The notes below the pieces were generated by a model. That model was not told where the DNA came from. It saw only the letters and a list, made by a program, of their open reading frames with translations, and ran no database searches. From Bacteroidota bacterium (GTDB taxonomy: Bacteria; Bacteroidota; Bacteroidia; J057): 36,487 bases of DNA. Where the stretch lies: assembly GCA_013298365.1 (NCBI GenBank), contig JAAFHL010000005.1:1-36487 (forward strand), written 5' to 3'. Made by a program: the position numbers and the translations under genes. Each line of letters begins with the position of its first letter. Positions within the stretch are counted from its first letter, which is position 1. This document shows, in pieces, positions 1-8,156 of this stretch.

Positions 1-1065
1 TGGAATCCTTATACAGCTTGGACTCCTGCAAAATATTATATTTATCGCAATGCCACTTATGGTAGTGGTATTTTGATAGACAGTGTGGCAGGAAATGTGC
101 ATGTTTACAAGGATTTTAGGGTAGATTGTAATACGTATTATAGCTATCGAGTAGCGGCAAAACAGTTGGGTGCTTCATGGCGTTCTTTGAGTGATACCGC
201 AGGCGTGATGAGCTTACATTTTACCAGCCTCAACCCTGTGGAAACGACCTTGGCAACTGTGGTAGAAAATAAAAATGTCAAACTCACTTGGAAAATTCCC
301 AATAGTGTAACGAAAATTTATGTGTTGCAAATAGAGCGAAACGATTTGAGTGTGGCAAACAGTGATTTTCAACAGTTGGCAGCTTTTCCGATACCCTTGC
401 CTACCGAATACAAAGACATTACCGCAAATGTGTATCATAATTATGAATATCGCACATTTGTGTTAGACAGTTGTGGCGACAAAACGCCGATAGGCAATGT
501 AGCAACGAATATTGTGGCGAAGGCAACAAGAGACGATAATCAAATAAAAGTGGCTTGGTCGCCGTATCGAGAATGGACTGATGGCGTAGATTTTTATCGT
601 ATAGAACTCAAAAAAGCCTTAGCTATACCGCCTGCTTATATCTTAGTGGCTGATGTACCTGGTACAGATAGCACGTATTTCCATGCAGAAAAGCCTTTTA
701 TTCAAGAAAATAACTGTTACCGAGTTACGGCATTTAAGAAGTATGCCAACGAAGTACAAAGTATGTCAAATGAGGCTTGTATTGGAATGGGGGCAATTAT
801 CAATATTCCGAATGTATTTACCCCCAATAATGACTTCATAAATGATGAATTTACGTTATTAGGTACGTTCATTTTGAGCTATCAAATCAATATCTACGAC
901 CGTTGGGGCGTTCAAGTGTTTGAATCACACTCGATTGCAAATAGCTGGGACGGTAGAATCAATGGACGGGCTGCTCCCGAAGGTACGTACATGTATAAAG
1001 TATCAGTAACAGGATTTTCTGGTGCGTCAAAAGCCTTGAATGGCTCTGTGATGCTGGTGAGGTAG
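1..1065 (+). CDS. T9SS cargo protein, C-terminal part (gliding motility-associated CTD)
   Basis: The reading frame is open from the first base, so the gene starts left of the window and only its last 354 codons are seen. The visible part reads as repeated fibronectin-III-like beta domains rich in aromatic and Thr/Asn residues. The last ~85 residues begin with IPNVFTPNND and include IYDRWGVQVFES, W-DG and PEGTYMYKV, the hallmark of the gliding motility-associated C-terminal domain (TIGR04131-type, T9SS type B signal). In this family the CTD sends the protein through the type IX secretion system to the outside or the cell surface. The function of the passenger is unknown; adhesin or surface-structure roles are common. 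A strong terminator follows directly. Confidence 0.88.
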   Translation, partial: WNPYTAWTPAKYYIYRNATYGSGILIDSVAGNVHVYKDFRVDCNTYYSYRVAAKQLGASWRSLSDTAGVMSLHFTSLNPVETTLATVVENKNVKLTWKIPNSVTKIYVLQIERNDLSVANSDFQQLAAFPIPLPTEYKDITANVYHNYEYRTFVLDSCGDKTPIGNVATNIVAKATRDDNQIKVAWSPYREWTDGVDFYRIELKKALAIPPAYILVADVPGTDSTYFHAEKPFIQENNCYRVTAFKKYANEVQSMSNEACIGMGAIINIPNVFTPNNDFINDEFTLLGTFILSYQINIYDRWGVQVFESHSIANSWDGRINGRAAPEGTYMYKVSVTGFSGASKALNGSVMLVR

Positions 1066-1104
1066 GTAATATGTAATTTAACAGAAATTCATGCTGATTT
1101 TCAG

Positions 1105-1161
1105 GCAAAGCCGCAAAGAAAAAATCTCAATACTTTGCGGCTTTGCTCCTTTTTTTCTTTG
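1105..1161 (+). terminator. Rho-independent terminator after the T9SS cargo gene
   Basis: A perfect 14-bp stem (1105-1118 with 1133-1146, GCAAAGCCGCAAAG arm) encloses a 14-nt loop and is followed by a T-rich run (1147-1161). It lies 40 bases after the stop codon. There is no U-run on the other side, so it acts on the plus strand. Confidence 0.85.
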
Positions 1162-1226
1162 CGAGAAGACTAGCTAGTTATTTCTTTTTCATTCCTTAGT
1201 TATTTTTCATTACAGCAGAAAATTAT

Positions 1227-2867
1227 TTATTCTTTTATCATTTTTTGAGAAAATAAGCCCTTTTCTGTATAAATATATACCCAATATAATCCCATTGGCA
1301 GGGTAGAAACATCTATTTTTCCTTGTACTAAAATAGGATTTAATATTTTTTCGCCCAAACTATTGAGGATAAATATTTCTCTAACTTGCGCATTATCAAT
1401 TTTTAATATGTCTTTTACGGGATTGGGATAAAATGCCGTAGTTTGATTTTCTCCCATTCCACTTGCTACATCAACGGATAAATGTTTGAACGTAAGATTT
1501 AATACAGGAGCAAAATCAGGGTCATTTGTAGGGCTAAACGTAAACATTCCATCTGTGGCATTTGGTGCAGAAATAAGAAACTGCGTATTGCCTGCTTGAT
1601 GAATAAATGGCAGCATGGACGCTGGCAAGTCCACACGAAGCCAATGCCCATTTTTACTATTTGAGCCAAATACACAAGCCAAGTCTGTAGCATCTGCATT
1701 TGCGCTCCAATCCCCTGCCTCAACATCAGCACCTGCCCCAAAGTTGCCATGCACAATTTTCACTTGCAAACTACTCCCAATCGGATTTGTGCCTGACAGC
1801 GATTCTCTTCTGAGAAAAATACTTGCCCCCGTCAAAACCGTATCAGGCATATTTGTGGTATTGAAAGAAAGTGCAGTTGCAAAACTTTCTCCTGCATTTT
1901 CCCCTATTTGCAAAGTCGTAGAAACATTTCCACCAGAAGAAACGCTGCCATTTTGCGTGATGCCTTCCGCCAGAAAATACTGGTCATCCATCAAAAATTT
2001 GTGATAAAATTTCTGCATCTGATAGTCTAACATGTCATCATAGCCTTTGGGCGAAAGATGAAAACAATCTTTGGTAAGAAAATAATTTCTCATGCCATCT
2101 TTGGGGCTGGGATAATTGGGATAACCATACGGCAAAGGAGCTGTGTAGGCAGGATATGTACCATTCGGCGCAACCGTAACGGGGTCTATTTGTCCAAAAG
2201 TATATTGCAAAATCCCTGGTGCATTGACATAATCTACTTGTGGGTCGCTATTGGTATAGATTTCCATTTCGTGCGCCACGCTATCCAATAATGAATTGAT
2301 TTGCAAGAAATTAGGAAAACCCATGCCTTCCCATGTATCATAAAAAGGGTGATTGGTTTGGAAGGGGGCAGAATCTTCTATCACCTCCTCAAAATTGGGA
2401 TAGGTATAGCCGCTCCAAAGAATCCGAACCCCTGGCTTCGCACTTTTAAGAAAATCAATGACTTGCAATAAACGTGCTTCAACGGCTTGCATCAAAGAAT
2501 CGGTTTGGGCTTGGGTAAAATTCACATTCCAATCTCCCAAAAAATCGTTTCCACCAATGCTCAAATGAATTAGCTCAACTTCGGGGTGTGCGTCAAGTTG
2601 TGCAATGATTTCAGCCTGTTTATCAGGTTTCAAAAAATCATCGGTTTCTGCACCATTTTCTGCAATGGTCGTATTGGTAAAAAACTTGTAATGAGAATGT
2701 CCCCATCTTTCTAAGGCATTGTTGAGGGTTTGGTCCACCCCCATAAAAAATGCCCAACTATCCCCTACCAAAAGTACTTTGGTTTGGTCAGTTTCTGTGC
2801 ATTGCGAAAAGGCAGGAAAAGAAGTTACTAAACATGTAACGAAGAGGAGAAAGTACTTTTGTATCAT
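1227..2867 (-). CDS. Secreted SGNH/GDSL-family hydrolase with T9SS type A sorting tail
   Basis: A 546-residue exported protein. From the chosen ATG it has a signal peptide (MIQKYFLLFVTCL...FSQ). Block I is VLLVGDSW with the catalytic Ser at about residue 37, block III is SIGGNDFLG, and block V is DCFHLSPKGYDDM holding the Asp/His pair. These mark an SGNH hydrolase, i.e. an esterase, acetyl-esterase or lipase. A beta-rich region follows, and the last ~70 residues (FYPNPVKD... MGLYWVYI) form a T9SS type A sorting domain, so the enzyme should be cell-surface bound or released. An upstream ATG at 2924 is rejected because the promoter-like box lies inside that extension and the extension would bury the signal peptide. 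Substrate unknown. Confidence 0.85.
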   Translation of the reverse strand: MIQKYFLLFVTCLVTSFPAFSQCTETDQTKVLLVGDSWAFFMGVDQTLNNALERWGHSHYKFFTNTTIAENGAETDDFLKPDKQAEIIAQLDAHPEVELIHLSIGGNDFLGDWNVNFTQAQTDSLMQAVEARLLQVIDFLKSAKPGVRILWSGYTYPNFEEVIEDSAPFQTNHPFYDTWEGMGFPNFLQINSLLDSVAHEMEIYTNSDPQVDYVNAPGILQYTFGQIDPVTVAPNGTYPAYTAPLPYGYPNYPSPKDGMRNYFLTKDCFHLSPKGYDDMLDYQMQKFYHKFLMDDQYFLAEGITQNGSVSSGGNVSTTLQIGENAGESFATALSFNTTNMPDTVLTGASIFLRRESLSGTNPIGSSLQVKIVHGNFGAGADVEAGDWSANADATDLACVFGSNSKNGHWLRVDLPASMLPFIHQAGNTQFLISAPNATDGMFTFSPTNDPDFAPVLNLTFKHLSVDVASGMGENQTTAFYPNPVKDILKIDNAQVREIFILNSLGEKILNPILVQGKIDVSTLPMGLYWVYIYTEKGLFSQKMIKE

Positions 2868-2893
2868 GGCGGTATTTAGTTTGAAAATGTGTT

Positions 2894-2924
2894 CAAACCT
2901 AAGCATTATCTTTTGTTTTTGCAA
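2894..2924 (-). promoter_or_regulatory. Predicted Bacteroidota-type promoter of the SGNH hydrolase gene
   Basis: On the minus strand a TTG (2924-2922) is followed after exactly 20 bases by TAGGTTTG (2901-2894), which fits the Bacteroidota -33/-7 pattern TTTG-N~20-TAnnTTTG. It would start transcription about 20 bases before the chosen ATG at 2867. Confidence 0.5.
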
Positions 2925-3023
2925 TATTTCTTGTTGTGAGAAAAAATGAACGTATTTTATTTGGTATTTTTTTGTTAAAACTATTTAGCTACACCTGGGC
3001 TAAATAAATGATACATTTTCGAT

Positions 3024-3068
3024 AAATAAAAAACCATACACGCATTTGTTAATACATGTATGGTTTTT
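3024..3068 (-). terminator. Rho-independent terminator of gdhA
   Basis: A 12-bp perfect stem (3029-3040 with 3057-3068, arm AAAAACCATACA) with a 16-nt loop. On the minus strand it continues into a T-rich tail. It sits 24 bases after the gdhA stop. Confidence 0.75.
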
Positions 3069-3091
3069 ATATTGAAACAATTATTTAATGA

Positions 3092-4342
3092 TTAATACAT
3101 TCCCTGCAATTTGATGCCATTTGCAACACGCTCAACTGCAACGATATACGCAGCTACACGCATTGGACAGTTATGGTTTTTGTGTGCAGTATAAACACGC
3201 TCAAACGCATTTGACATCATCGGCTCAGCCATTTTGAATACTTCATCTTCTGAATAGTAGTAGCCCAAACGGTTTTGTACCCACTCCAAATAAGAAACGG
3301 TTACGCCACCTGCATTAGCCAAAACATCAGGAACGATGAAAACACCTTTTTCATTCAATATATCATCAGCCTCCGCAGCTACAGGTCCGTTTGCACCCTC
3401 AACCATGATTTTTGCTTTGATGTCTTTTGCATTTGCCAAAGTGATGCAGTTCTCAATCGCACATGGTGCTAATACATCTACGTCTAAAACCAAAAGCTCA
3501 TCATTTGTGATAGCTGTTCCCCCTGTGAAACCAGAAAGTGATTTATTTTTGGTTACATAGTCAAAAGCAGCAGGAATATCCAAACCATCGGCATTGTGAT
3601 AAGCACCTGTATGGTCGCCGATAGCCACAATTTTCAAGCCTTGTTCAGCCATCAATTTTGCGCCATAAGAACCTACATTTCCGAAGCCATGTACTGCACA
3701 AGTAACGGTTTGTGTTTTTGGGTCAATATTATGTTTTTTCAAAGCGTGCATACAAGTAAGCATTACGCCCCAACCTGTTGCAGCCGCACGACCTTGTGAG
3801 CCACCCATTTCCAAAGGTTTACCTGTGATAACGCCTGATTGATAGCCTTTTAAGCGAGAATATTCGCTCACAATCCAAGCCATTTCACGTCCGCCTGTGT
3901 TCATGTCTGGTGCAGGAACGTCAGAATCTGTACCAAATACATCTTTCAAACGGCGAGTATATACACGAGTAACACGCTCCAATTCGCCTTCGCTCATGGT
4001 TTTAGGGTTAAGGGTAATTCCTCCTTTTCCACCACCATACGGCAAGCCAACCACCGCACATTTCAACGTCATCCAAGAAGCTAATGCTTTTACTTCGTCC
4101 AAATCAACGAAGTCTGCATAACGAATACCCCCTTTAGAAGGACCCATTACCGTAGAGTGAATTACACGATAGCCTTCAAATACTTTTACCGTTCCATCGT
4201 CCATTGTTACGGGTAGGCTCACAATCATGGTACGTTCTGGAACGCTGATAATATCACGGTAACGTTGGTCAAGATTAAGAATATCGGCGGCTTTATTTAA
4301 TCTCGCCAAAAATGAAGCATACGGAGATAGTTTGTTGCTCAT
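3092..4342 (-). CDS. gdhA: Glutamate dehydrogenase (Glu/Leu/Phe/Val dehydrogenase family)
   Basis: A 416-residue cytoplasmic enzyme, the usual length for bacterial hexameric NAD(P)-dependent glutamate dehydrogenases; it interconverts glutamate and 2-oxoglutarate plus ammonia. Visible motifs are MGPSKGGIRY (66-75), the glutamate-binding PYGGGKGG (101-108) with its conserved Lys, PAPDMNTG (143-150), and the Rossmann loop GFGNVG (219-224). The short form without N-terminal extension resembles the catabolic NAD-type RocG/GudB group, but cofactor choice cannot be settled by eye. It is a single-gene unit with a good promoter, a ~120-nt structured leader and its own terminator. The leader may carry regulation. 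Confidence 0.93.
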   Translation of the reverse strand: MSNKLSPYASFLARLNKAADILNLDQRYRDIISVPERTMIVSLPVTMDDGTVKVFEGYRVIHSTVMGPSKGGIRYADFVDLDEVKALASWMTLKCAVVGLPYGGGKGGITLNPKTMSEGELERVTRVYTRRLKDVFGTDSDVPAPDMNTGGREMAWIVSEYSRLKGYQSGVITGKPLEMGGSQGRAAATGWGVMLTCMHALKKHNIDPKTQTVTCAVHGFGNVGSYGAKLMAEQGLKIVAIGDHTGAYHNADGLDIPAAFDYVTKNKSLSGFTGGTAITNDELLVLDVDVLAPCAIENCITLANAKDIKAKIMVEGANGPVAAEADDILNEKGVFIVPDVLANAGGVTVSYLEWVQNRLGYYYSEDEVFKMAEPMMSNAFERVYTAHKNHNCPMRVAAYIVAVERVANGIKLQGMY

Positions 4343-4384
4343 AAAATCGGTTAATCAGTTTAAATTGAGAATGTATATTTTTTT

Positions 4385-4452
4385 GCAGATTAGTTCGACA
4401 GGCTCACTAACCTAATCGCAGATGCCATACCGATTATCGCAGATAAGTATGG
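4385..4452 (-). other. Structured repeat-like leader upstream of gdhA
   Basis: Within the predicted 5' leader of gdhA lie two adjacent inverted repeats: TTAGT/ACTAA (4390-4394 with 4406-4410), and CCATAC/GTATGG (4425-4430 with 4447-4452) enclosing TTAT/ATAA (4434-4437 with 4443-4446). The segment also has CGCAGAT words related to the dispersed GCAGATTTTCGCA element, so it may be a decayed repeat copy rather than a riboswitch. No known riboswitch class is recognised. Confidence 0.45.
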
Positions 4453-4471
4453 AATTTCTTTAAAATGCTCG

Positions 4472-4503
4472 CAAAATTACCTAAACATTTTATATGTATC
4501 AAA
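4472..4503 (-). promoter_or_regulatory. Predicted promoter of gdhA
   Basis: The minus strand reads TTTG (4503-4500), 20 bases, TAATTTTG (4479-4472): a full match to the Bacteroidota sigma-70-type promoter. The start of transcription would be near 4466. Confidence 0.65.
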
Positions 4504-4718
4504 AATATTTTTGACATTTTATTTATACCTAACAAACTGTAAATGAATCGCTTGTTTTAATGATAAATTGATACTTTGTAAAGGATTTTATTAGATTTAT
4601 CACAGATATTACAGAAATATTTTCCAAATTAAATTGCGTACAGATTTATTTATCTGTATAAAAAGAATAATTTTTCTCAAAATTGTGTACCTTTGTTTTT
4701 ATTATATCTTTCATTTTT
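4504..4718. other. Intergenic stretch between divergent gdhA and the KPVxYLYP gene
   Basis: This is the outer part of a 376-base gap. It is AT-rich and contains no ORF, RNA gene or strong hairpin that I can support. The only other signal is a -7-like box TACCTTTG at 4689-4696 for the plus-strand gene. Confidence 0.5.
4689..4696 (+). promoter_or_regulatory. -7 box for the secreted KPVxYLYP protein gene
   Basis: TACCTTTG fits TAnnTTTG and lies 23 bases before the ATG at 4719. No good -33 box is seen 20 bases upstream. It lies inside the longer TTG-started frame (4683), which argues for the ATG. Confidence 0.4.
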
Positions 4719-5699
4719 ATGAAAAAACTATATCTCATTTTTTGTTTGTTTGCAGGAATTAACTTGCTTTATGCACAAGATAGTACCAAGGTTTGTTATT
4801 TTAACAATGAAAATGCTATTTTTTTCCTCGCCCCTAAAATTGAAGGTAATCCCTATCAAGGCTGTATTTTTTTATATACCTCTTGTGAACCTGTCAAACC
4901 TGTTGGGATAGAAATACCGCTTTATCAATTCATTACAGATTATGATTTGAGCATTTTTCATAATAAAGACACCCTCACAACTTTTTATATCAACGGAAAA
5001 GCCTATACAGGTGTGGCTCAGTTTTCCAAATCAGCGGATACTTGGACCGAAATGTACTGGTATCAATTCAAAGAAGGCTGGTTGGAGGTGGCAGATACGA
5101 TAAAAGCAGCGATTCCTGTTATTCCTTCAACAGATTTGAAAAAACCTGTTTTGTATTTGTATCCACCTCAAAAACAAGAAATTAGTATTAAGGTGAATTT
5201 GCATAATGGAAAAATGGTTCACCCTTATCCTGCCTATCATGAAGGTTGGGAAGTGATTGCCTCGTCAGATGGGACATTGTTCAACAAAAAAACAGGGAAA
5301 TCGCATTATTGTTTATTTTGGGAAACAGAAGGAAGTCCTTTGATGCAAACGATTCCTACGGGTTTTGTGGTAAAAGGGGAAGAAACCGCTACTTTTTTGG
5401 AGGAGAAATTGGCAGAATTGGGGCTAAATGAAAAAGAGGCAAATGAGTTTATTATTTTTTGGTTGCCACAAATGGAAGGAAATACCTACAATTTGATTCA
5501 TTTTGCGCAAAAAGCATACGAAAATGTATCCGAACTCAACATTCAGCCCAAGCCCGAAACCCAAATTCGTGTGATGATGGTATGGCAGGCTTTGGCTCAA
5601 AAAATAGAAATTGTGCCTCAAACTTTGCCACAAAAACCACTAAGAAAAGGTTTCACAGCTGTAGAATGGGGCGGAACGGTGTTAAATCCTGCGGATTGA
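4719..5699 (+). CDS. Secreted protein of unknown function with KPVLYLYP motif
   Basis: A 326-residue protein with a clear signal peptide (MKKLYLIFCLFAGINLLYAQ), so periplasmic or exported. The second half starts with KPVLYLYPP and continues with a beta-rich region (HPYPAYHEGWEVIA, DGTLFN, SHYCLFWE) and a region with GFVVKGEE and FIIFWLPQMEGN. This pattern of a KPVIYLYP motif followed by Y...GW...PDG...YLFWE is known to me from uncharacterised bacterial and environmental proteins; no biochemical role is established that I can name. It ends one base before the stop codon of the convergent Uma2 pseudogene. Function not assigned. Confidence 0.8.
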   Translation: MKKLYLIFCLFAGINLLYAQDSTKVCYFNNENAIFFLAPKIEGNPYQGCIFLYTSCEPVKPVGIEIPLYQFITDYDLSIFHNKDTLTTFYINGKAYTGVAQFSKSADTWTEMYWYQFKEGWLEVADTIKAAIPVIPSTDLKKPVLYLYPPQKQEISIKVNLHNGKMVHPYPAYHEGWEVIASSDGTLFNKKTGKSHYCLFWETEGSPLMQTIPTGFVVKGEETATFLEEKLAELGLNEKEANEFIIFWLPQMEGNTYNLIHFAQKAYENVSELNIQPKPETQIRVMMVWQALAQKIEIVPQTLPQKPLRKGFTAVEWGGTVLNPAD

Positions 5700-5700
5700 G

Positions 5701-6273
5701 TTATTTAGCATCTGCTATTTCGTCCTTTTTAGGAAACAAATTTCGATAGACACGCTCAATATCTACCTCACAATCCATGAGGTTGCAAAAACCTGTTGTG
5801 TAAATTTCAGGCTCCCAACCATTTTTTTTGCGATAAATTTCTATTTTCTGCTCGTCTTGATGCGCTAAAAATACAATTTCTACGCTTGGAATGGTGAGAT
5901 AACAAGGCAGTTTGTTTTCTCTATCATACTTTGCTGTGCTGGGGGATAAGACTTCGCCTATAATGGTAGGATTCAACAAAACTAAATTTTCTTTTCCTTC
6001 CAAAAATTCGGCTTGTCCACAACATACCATAATATCTGGATAACATGTTAATCAACAGCGTTTTACATGTAATTGCATATCATGTAAATAAATCCAACAA
6101 TCATCATCTTTTGTAAGGCTACATTGCCCTAAAAAAGTACCTATACGTGAAGTAATGACGTTATGCTTGTGGCTTGAGCCAGGGATAGCTAAGATTTCGC
6201 CCCGAAAAAATTCACTTTTGTAATCAGAAAGTTCTTGAAAAATAAAATATTCTTGTAAGGTAAATTCTCGCAT
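5701..6273 (-). pseudogene. Uma2-family (DUF820) PD-(D/E)XK nuclease, broken by one in-frame TGA
   Basis: The minus strand codes for a Uma2-type protein in a single frame, interrupted only by a TGA at 6052-6054. The N-terminal part (73 codons: TLQEYF, DYKSEFFRGEI, HNVITSRIG, DMQLHVK) and the C-terminal part (YPDIMVCCG, NPTIIGEVLSPSTAKYDRENK, TIPSVEIVFL) join without frameshift or deletion: after the stop the frame goes on LTCYPDIM. The acidic residues expected of the nuclease fold (Asp of YPDI, Glu of GEVLS) remain. Intact members are about 190 residues, and this read-through is 190. They are abundant in multicellular and environmental bacteria and their role is unclear. The decay looks recent, or it is a sequencing error. 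Confidence 0.85.
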
Positions 6274-6297
6274 ATTGTTTTTGCGCTATATTTTGTA

Positions 6298-6305
6298 CAA
6301 AGATA
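6298..6305 (-). promoter_or_regulatory. -7 box upstream of the Uma2 pseudogene
   Basis: The minus strand reads TATCTTTG (TAnnTTTG) 25 bases before the start codon at 6273. No matching -33 element is seen. Confidence 0.4.
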
Positions 6306-6327
6306 GGTAAAAATGAAATAAATCCTT

Positions 6328-6846
6328 TTATTTCTGTTTCTTCTTATTTCTTACTTTCTTTTTCTTTGTAGAAAGCGGCGGCAATTCCTTTACACCTTCA
6401 GCATACATCTCTAAAAAGTCTGTTCCATTAGGTGCATTTGTCAAAACGGTGAGGGTATGATGAATTTTACCTTCCTCTTTTACCCGAAAGCCGCCTTGAA
6501 TTACGCCTACCTCGTTTGGAGGAATGGCATCAGCAGAAAAATAAGCTACGGTACATTCGCAACTTGAAACCACATTCGTAATAATAAGGGGGGCTTTTCC
6601 TGTATTTTTGATATAAAAATCTTTGTATAAAGAATCGCCGATTTTCACTTTGCCAAAATCATAATTTGCAACGGTCATTGAATCTTCGCCAGATGCCATC
6701 ATCTTATAGTTTATCCCTTGCCATGCTATTTTGGGAATAACAAATAGTTTTTTTATGCTGTCAGGCGAGGCAACAGGGGCTTTTCCGCCTTGCGAAAAGA
6801 GGGAAAAGCAAAGTATTTGGAAGAAAAAGAAGATAGTTGTTTTCAT
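6328..6846 (-). CDS. DUF1573 family exported protein
   Basis: A 172-residue protein with an N-terminal hydrophobic signal (MKTTIFFFFQILCFSLFSQ). The core has YDFGKVKIGD, the IKNTGKAPLIITNVVSSCECT stretch, and then IPPNEVGVIQGGF and LTVLTNA. This is the DUF1573 pattern: an immunoglobulin-like/ASH-type beta-sandwich very common in Bacteroidota and usually periplasmic. The C-terminus is strongly basic (Lys-rich). The molecular role is unknown. It lies downstream of tRNA-Ser, separated by a terminator and a palindrome, so it is probably its own unit; no clear TAnnTTTG box was found for it. Confidence 0.85.
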   Translation of the reverse strand: MKTTIFFFFQILCFSLFSQGGKAPVASPDSIKKLFVIPKIAWQGINYKMMASGEDSMTVANYDFGKVKIGDSLYKDFYIKNTGKAPLIITNVVSSCECTVAYFSADAIPPNEVGVIQGGFRVKEEGKIHHTLTVLTNAPNGTDFLEMYAEGVKELPPLSTKKKKVRNKKKQK

Positions 6847-6861
6847 TAAAATGCTTATGAA

Positions 6862-6894
6862 AAGTTCGGCGGGTTTTTAAAACCCACCGAACTT
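6862..6894. repeat. 33-base near-perfect palindrome in front of the DUF1573 gene
   Basis: Arms AAGTTCGGcGGGTTTT (6862-6877) and AAAACCCaCCGAACTT (6879-6894) pair over 16 positions with a single C/A mismatch and a 1-base centre. There is no T-run beyond it, so it is not an ordinary terminator. It looks like a REP-like or cruciform element in the leader of the minus-strand gene. Confidence 0.6.
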
Positions 6895-6907
6895 GATAAA
6901 GTAACAT

Positions 6908-6940
6908 AAAAAACTCCTTGCAGAAAATTCTACAAGGAGT
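6908..6940 (-). terminator. Terminator downstream of tRNA-Ser
   Basis: An 8-bp stem ACTCCTTG/CAAGGAGT (6913-6920 with 6933-6940) with a 12-nt loop. On the minus strand it is followed by five T. It begins 8 bases after the mature tRNA 3' end. Confidence 0.75.
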
Positions 6941-6947
6941 GATTTTG

Positions 6948-7034
6948 CGGTGGAAGAGGGATTCGAACCCTCGATACGGTTTCCCGTATGGCAGTTTAGC
7001 AAACTGCTGGTTTCAGCCGCTCACCCATCCCACC
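6948..7034 (-). tRNA. tRNA-Ser (anticodon GCU)
   Basis: An 87-nt class II tRNA on the minus strand. The acceptor stem is GGTGGGA with TTCCACC and discriminator G. The D arm is present, the anticodon arm is CAGTTTGCTAAACTG with GCT in the loop, the long variable arm is ATACGGG/CCGTAT, and the T arm is GAGGGTTCGAATCCCTC. The long variable arm plus GCT fixes it as serine for AGC/AGU codons. The CCA end is not encoded. A consensus promoter lies upstream and a terminator downstream, so it is a single-gene unit. Confidence 0.95.
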
Positions 7035-7077
7035 AGATGTGATAGTGATTAAGGCAAAACCTTTTTCGTTTGTGGTA

Positions 7078-7109
7078 CAAAAGTACGAAGGATATTCAAA
7101 CTAAACAAA
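7078..7109 (-). promoter_or_regulatory. Predicted promoter of tRNA-Ser
   Basis: The minus strand reads TTTG (7109-7106), exactly 20 bases, TACTTTTG (7085-7078). This full consensus match predicts a start about 38 bases before the mature tRNA. Confidence 0.65.
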
Positions 7110-7168
7110 TATTTGCGCTTTTTTTTTGAAAAAAAATGTAGAAATCTGTGATAAAGCCTTTTTTTAGC

Positions 7169-7960
7169 CTAAATCCCCATTTCTGCCCACATTTTTTTGG
7201 CTTCTGCTGCCGCTTTTTCGGCAAAGTCTTCTCCTTTTCCTGCATAAATAATCGAGCGGCTTGCGTTGATAAGTAAGCCCCCTTTTTCTGTTTTACCTTC
7301 ATTCAAAACCGCTTGCAAATCTCCTCCTTGCGCACCTATACCAGGCACAAGCAGCCAAGCATCAGGACACATTTCCCGTATTTCCCCGATATAATCCGCC
7401 TTTGTTGCGCCCACTACATAACCCAATTCGCCCACAGAATTGGCTGCCCATTTTTGCGAAGTTGTGATAACATGTTGATATAAAGGTTTTTCACCATCTT
7501 TCAACCATTGGAAATCTTGCGCACCTGCATTTGAAGTCAAAGCAAGCAAGAAAACCATTTTGTCGGGATAGGCTAAAAAAGGTTTGACCGAATCTGCGCC
7601 CATATATGGCGCAACGGTGATGCTGTCAAAATTCATGGTTTCAAAAAAAGTTTTGGCATACATGGTAGAAGTATTGCCAATATCGCCCCTTTTTGCATCT
7701 GCAATCGTGAAAATATCGGAAGGAATCAAAGACAAAGTCTCTGCCATCGTCTCCCAACCTTTTGTCCCCATACATTCATAAAAAGCCGTATTGATTTTGT
7801 AGGCAATCGCATATTCTGCCGTAGCCGCAATGATTCTGCGATTAAATTCCAACATAGGATTGGGATAATCCAACAAAAATGCAGGAATTTTTTCGATGTC
7901 TGTGTCTAATCCCACACAGAGTAGCGATTTTTTTTGTGCGTATTGTTTGTGTAATTTCAT
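7169..7960 (-). CDS. pyrF: Orotidine 5'-phosphate decarboxylase
   Basis: A 263-residue cytoplasmic enzyme for the last step of UMP synthesis (OMP to UMP plus CO2). The sequence shows LCVGLDTD (14-21), the catalytic DAKRGDIGNTSTMYA (88-102) with the Asp-Lys-x-x-Asp tetrad, and the phosphate-binding LVPGIGAQGGD loop. Length and the RGDIGNTS signature fit the type 2 (longer) PyrF subfamily. The start at 7960 is chosen because MKLHKQYAQKKSLLCVGLDTD is the usual N-terminus; a start at 7999 would add 13 residues not seen in the family. No pyrimidine genes lie beside it. Confidence 0.95.
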   Translation of the reverse strand: MKLHKQYAQKKSLLCVGLDTDIEKIPAFLLDYPNPMLEFNRRIIAATAEYAIAYKINTAFYECMGTKGWETMAETLSLIPSDIFTIADAKRGDIGNTSTMYAKTFFETMNFDSITVAPYMGADSVKPFLAYPDKMVFLLALTSNAGAQDFQWLKDGEKPLYQHVITTSQKWAANSVGELGYVVGATKADYIGEIREMCPDAWLLVPGIGAQGGDLQAVLNEGKTEKGGLLINASRSIIYAGKGEDFAEKAAAEAKKMWAEMGI

Positions 7961-8156
7961 TTTTTGAGAAAGAATATAAATTGGGCGCAAGTTCGGCAAA
8001 AAACTTGAATGAGAAAGCTAATAGTTACCTGTATCTTGGCAAAAAGAGTCAAACAAATTCCTGTTTTTTCAAAAAAAGAGAAAAACATTTACCTACATAT
8101 AAGTATAGCATGAAATTTGAGTGGCTTTTAAGATTATTATCTAATTGTAAATTCTT

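Noticed and set aside
1169-1178. Palindrome ACTAGCTAGT downstream of the SGNH gene
   Set aside because: Ten bases only, no context, expected by chance at this scale.
4683-4718. TTG start for the KPVxYLYP protein
   Set aside because: The -7 box 4689-4696 lies inside it, and the ATG at 4719 begins a standard signal peptide.
7116-7137. T8-G-A8 stretch after pyrF as a terminator
   Set aside because: A pure A/T hairpin without GC pairs; too weak to call.
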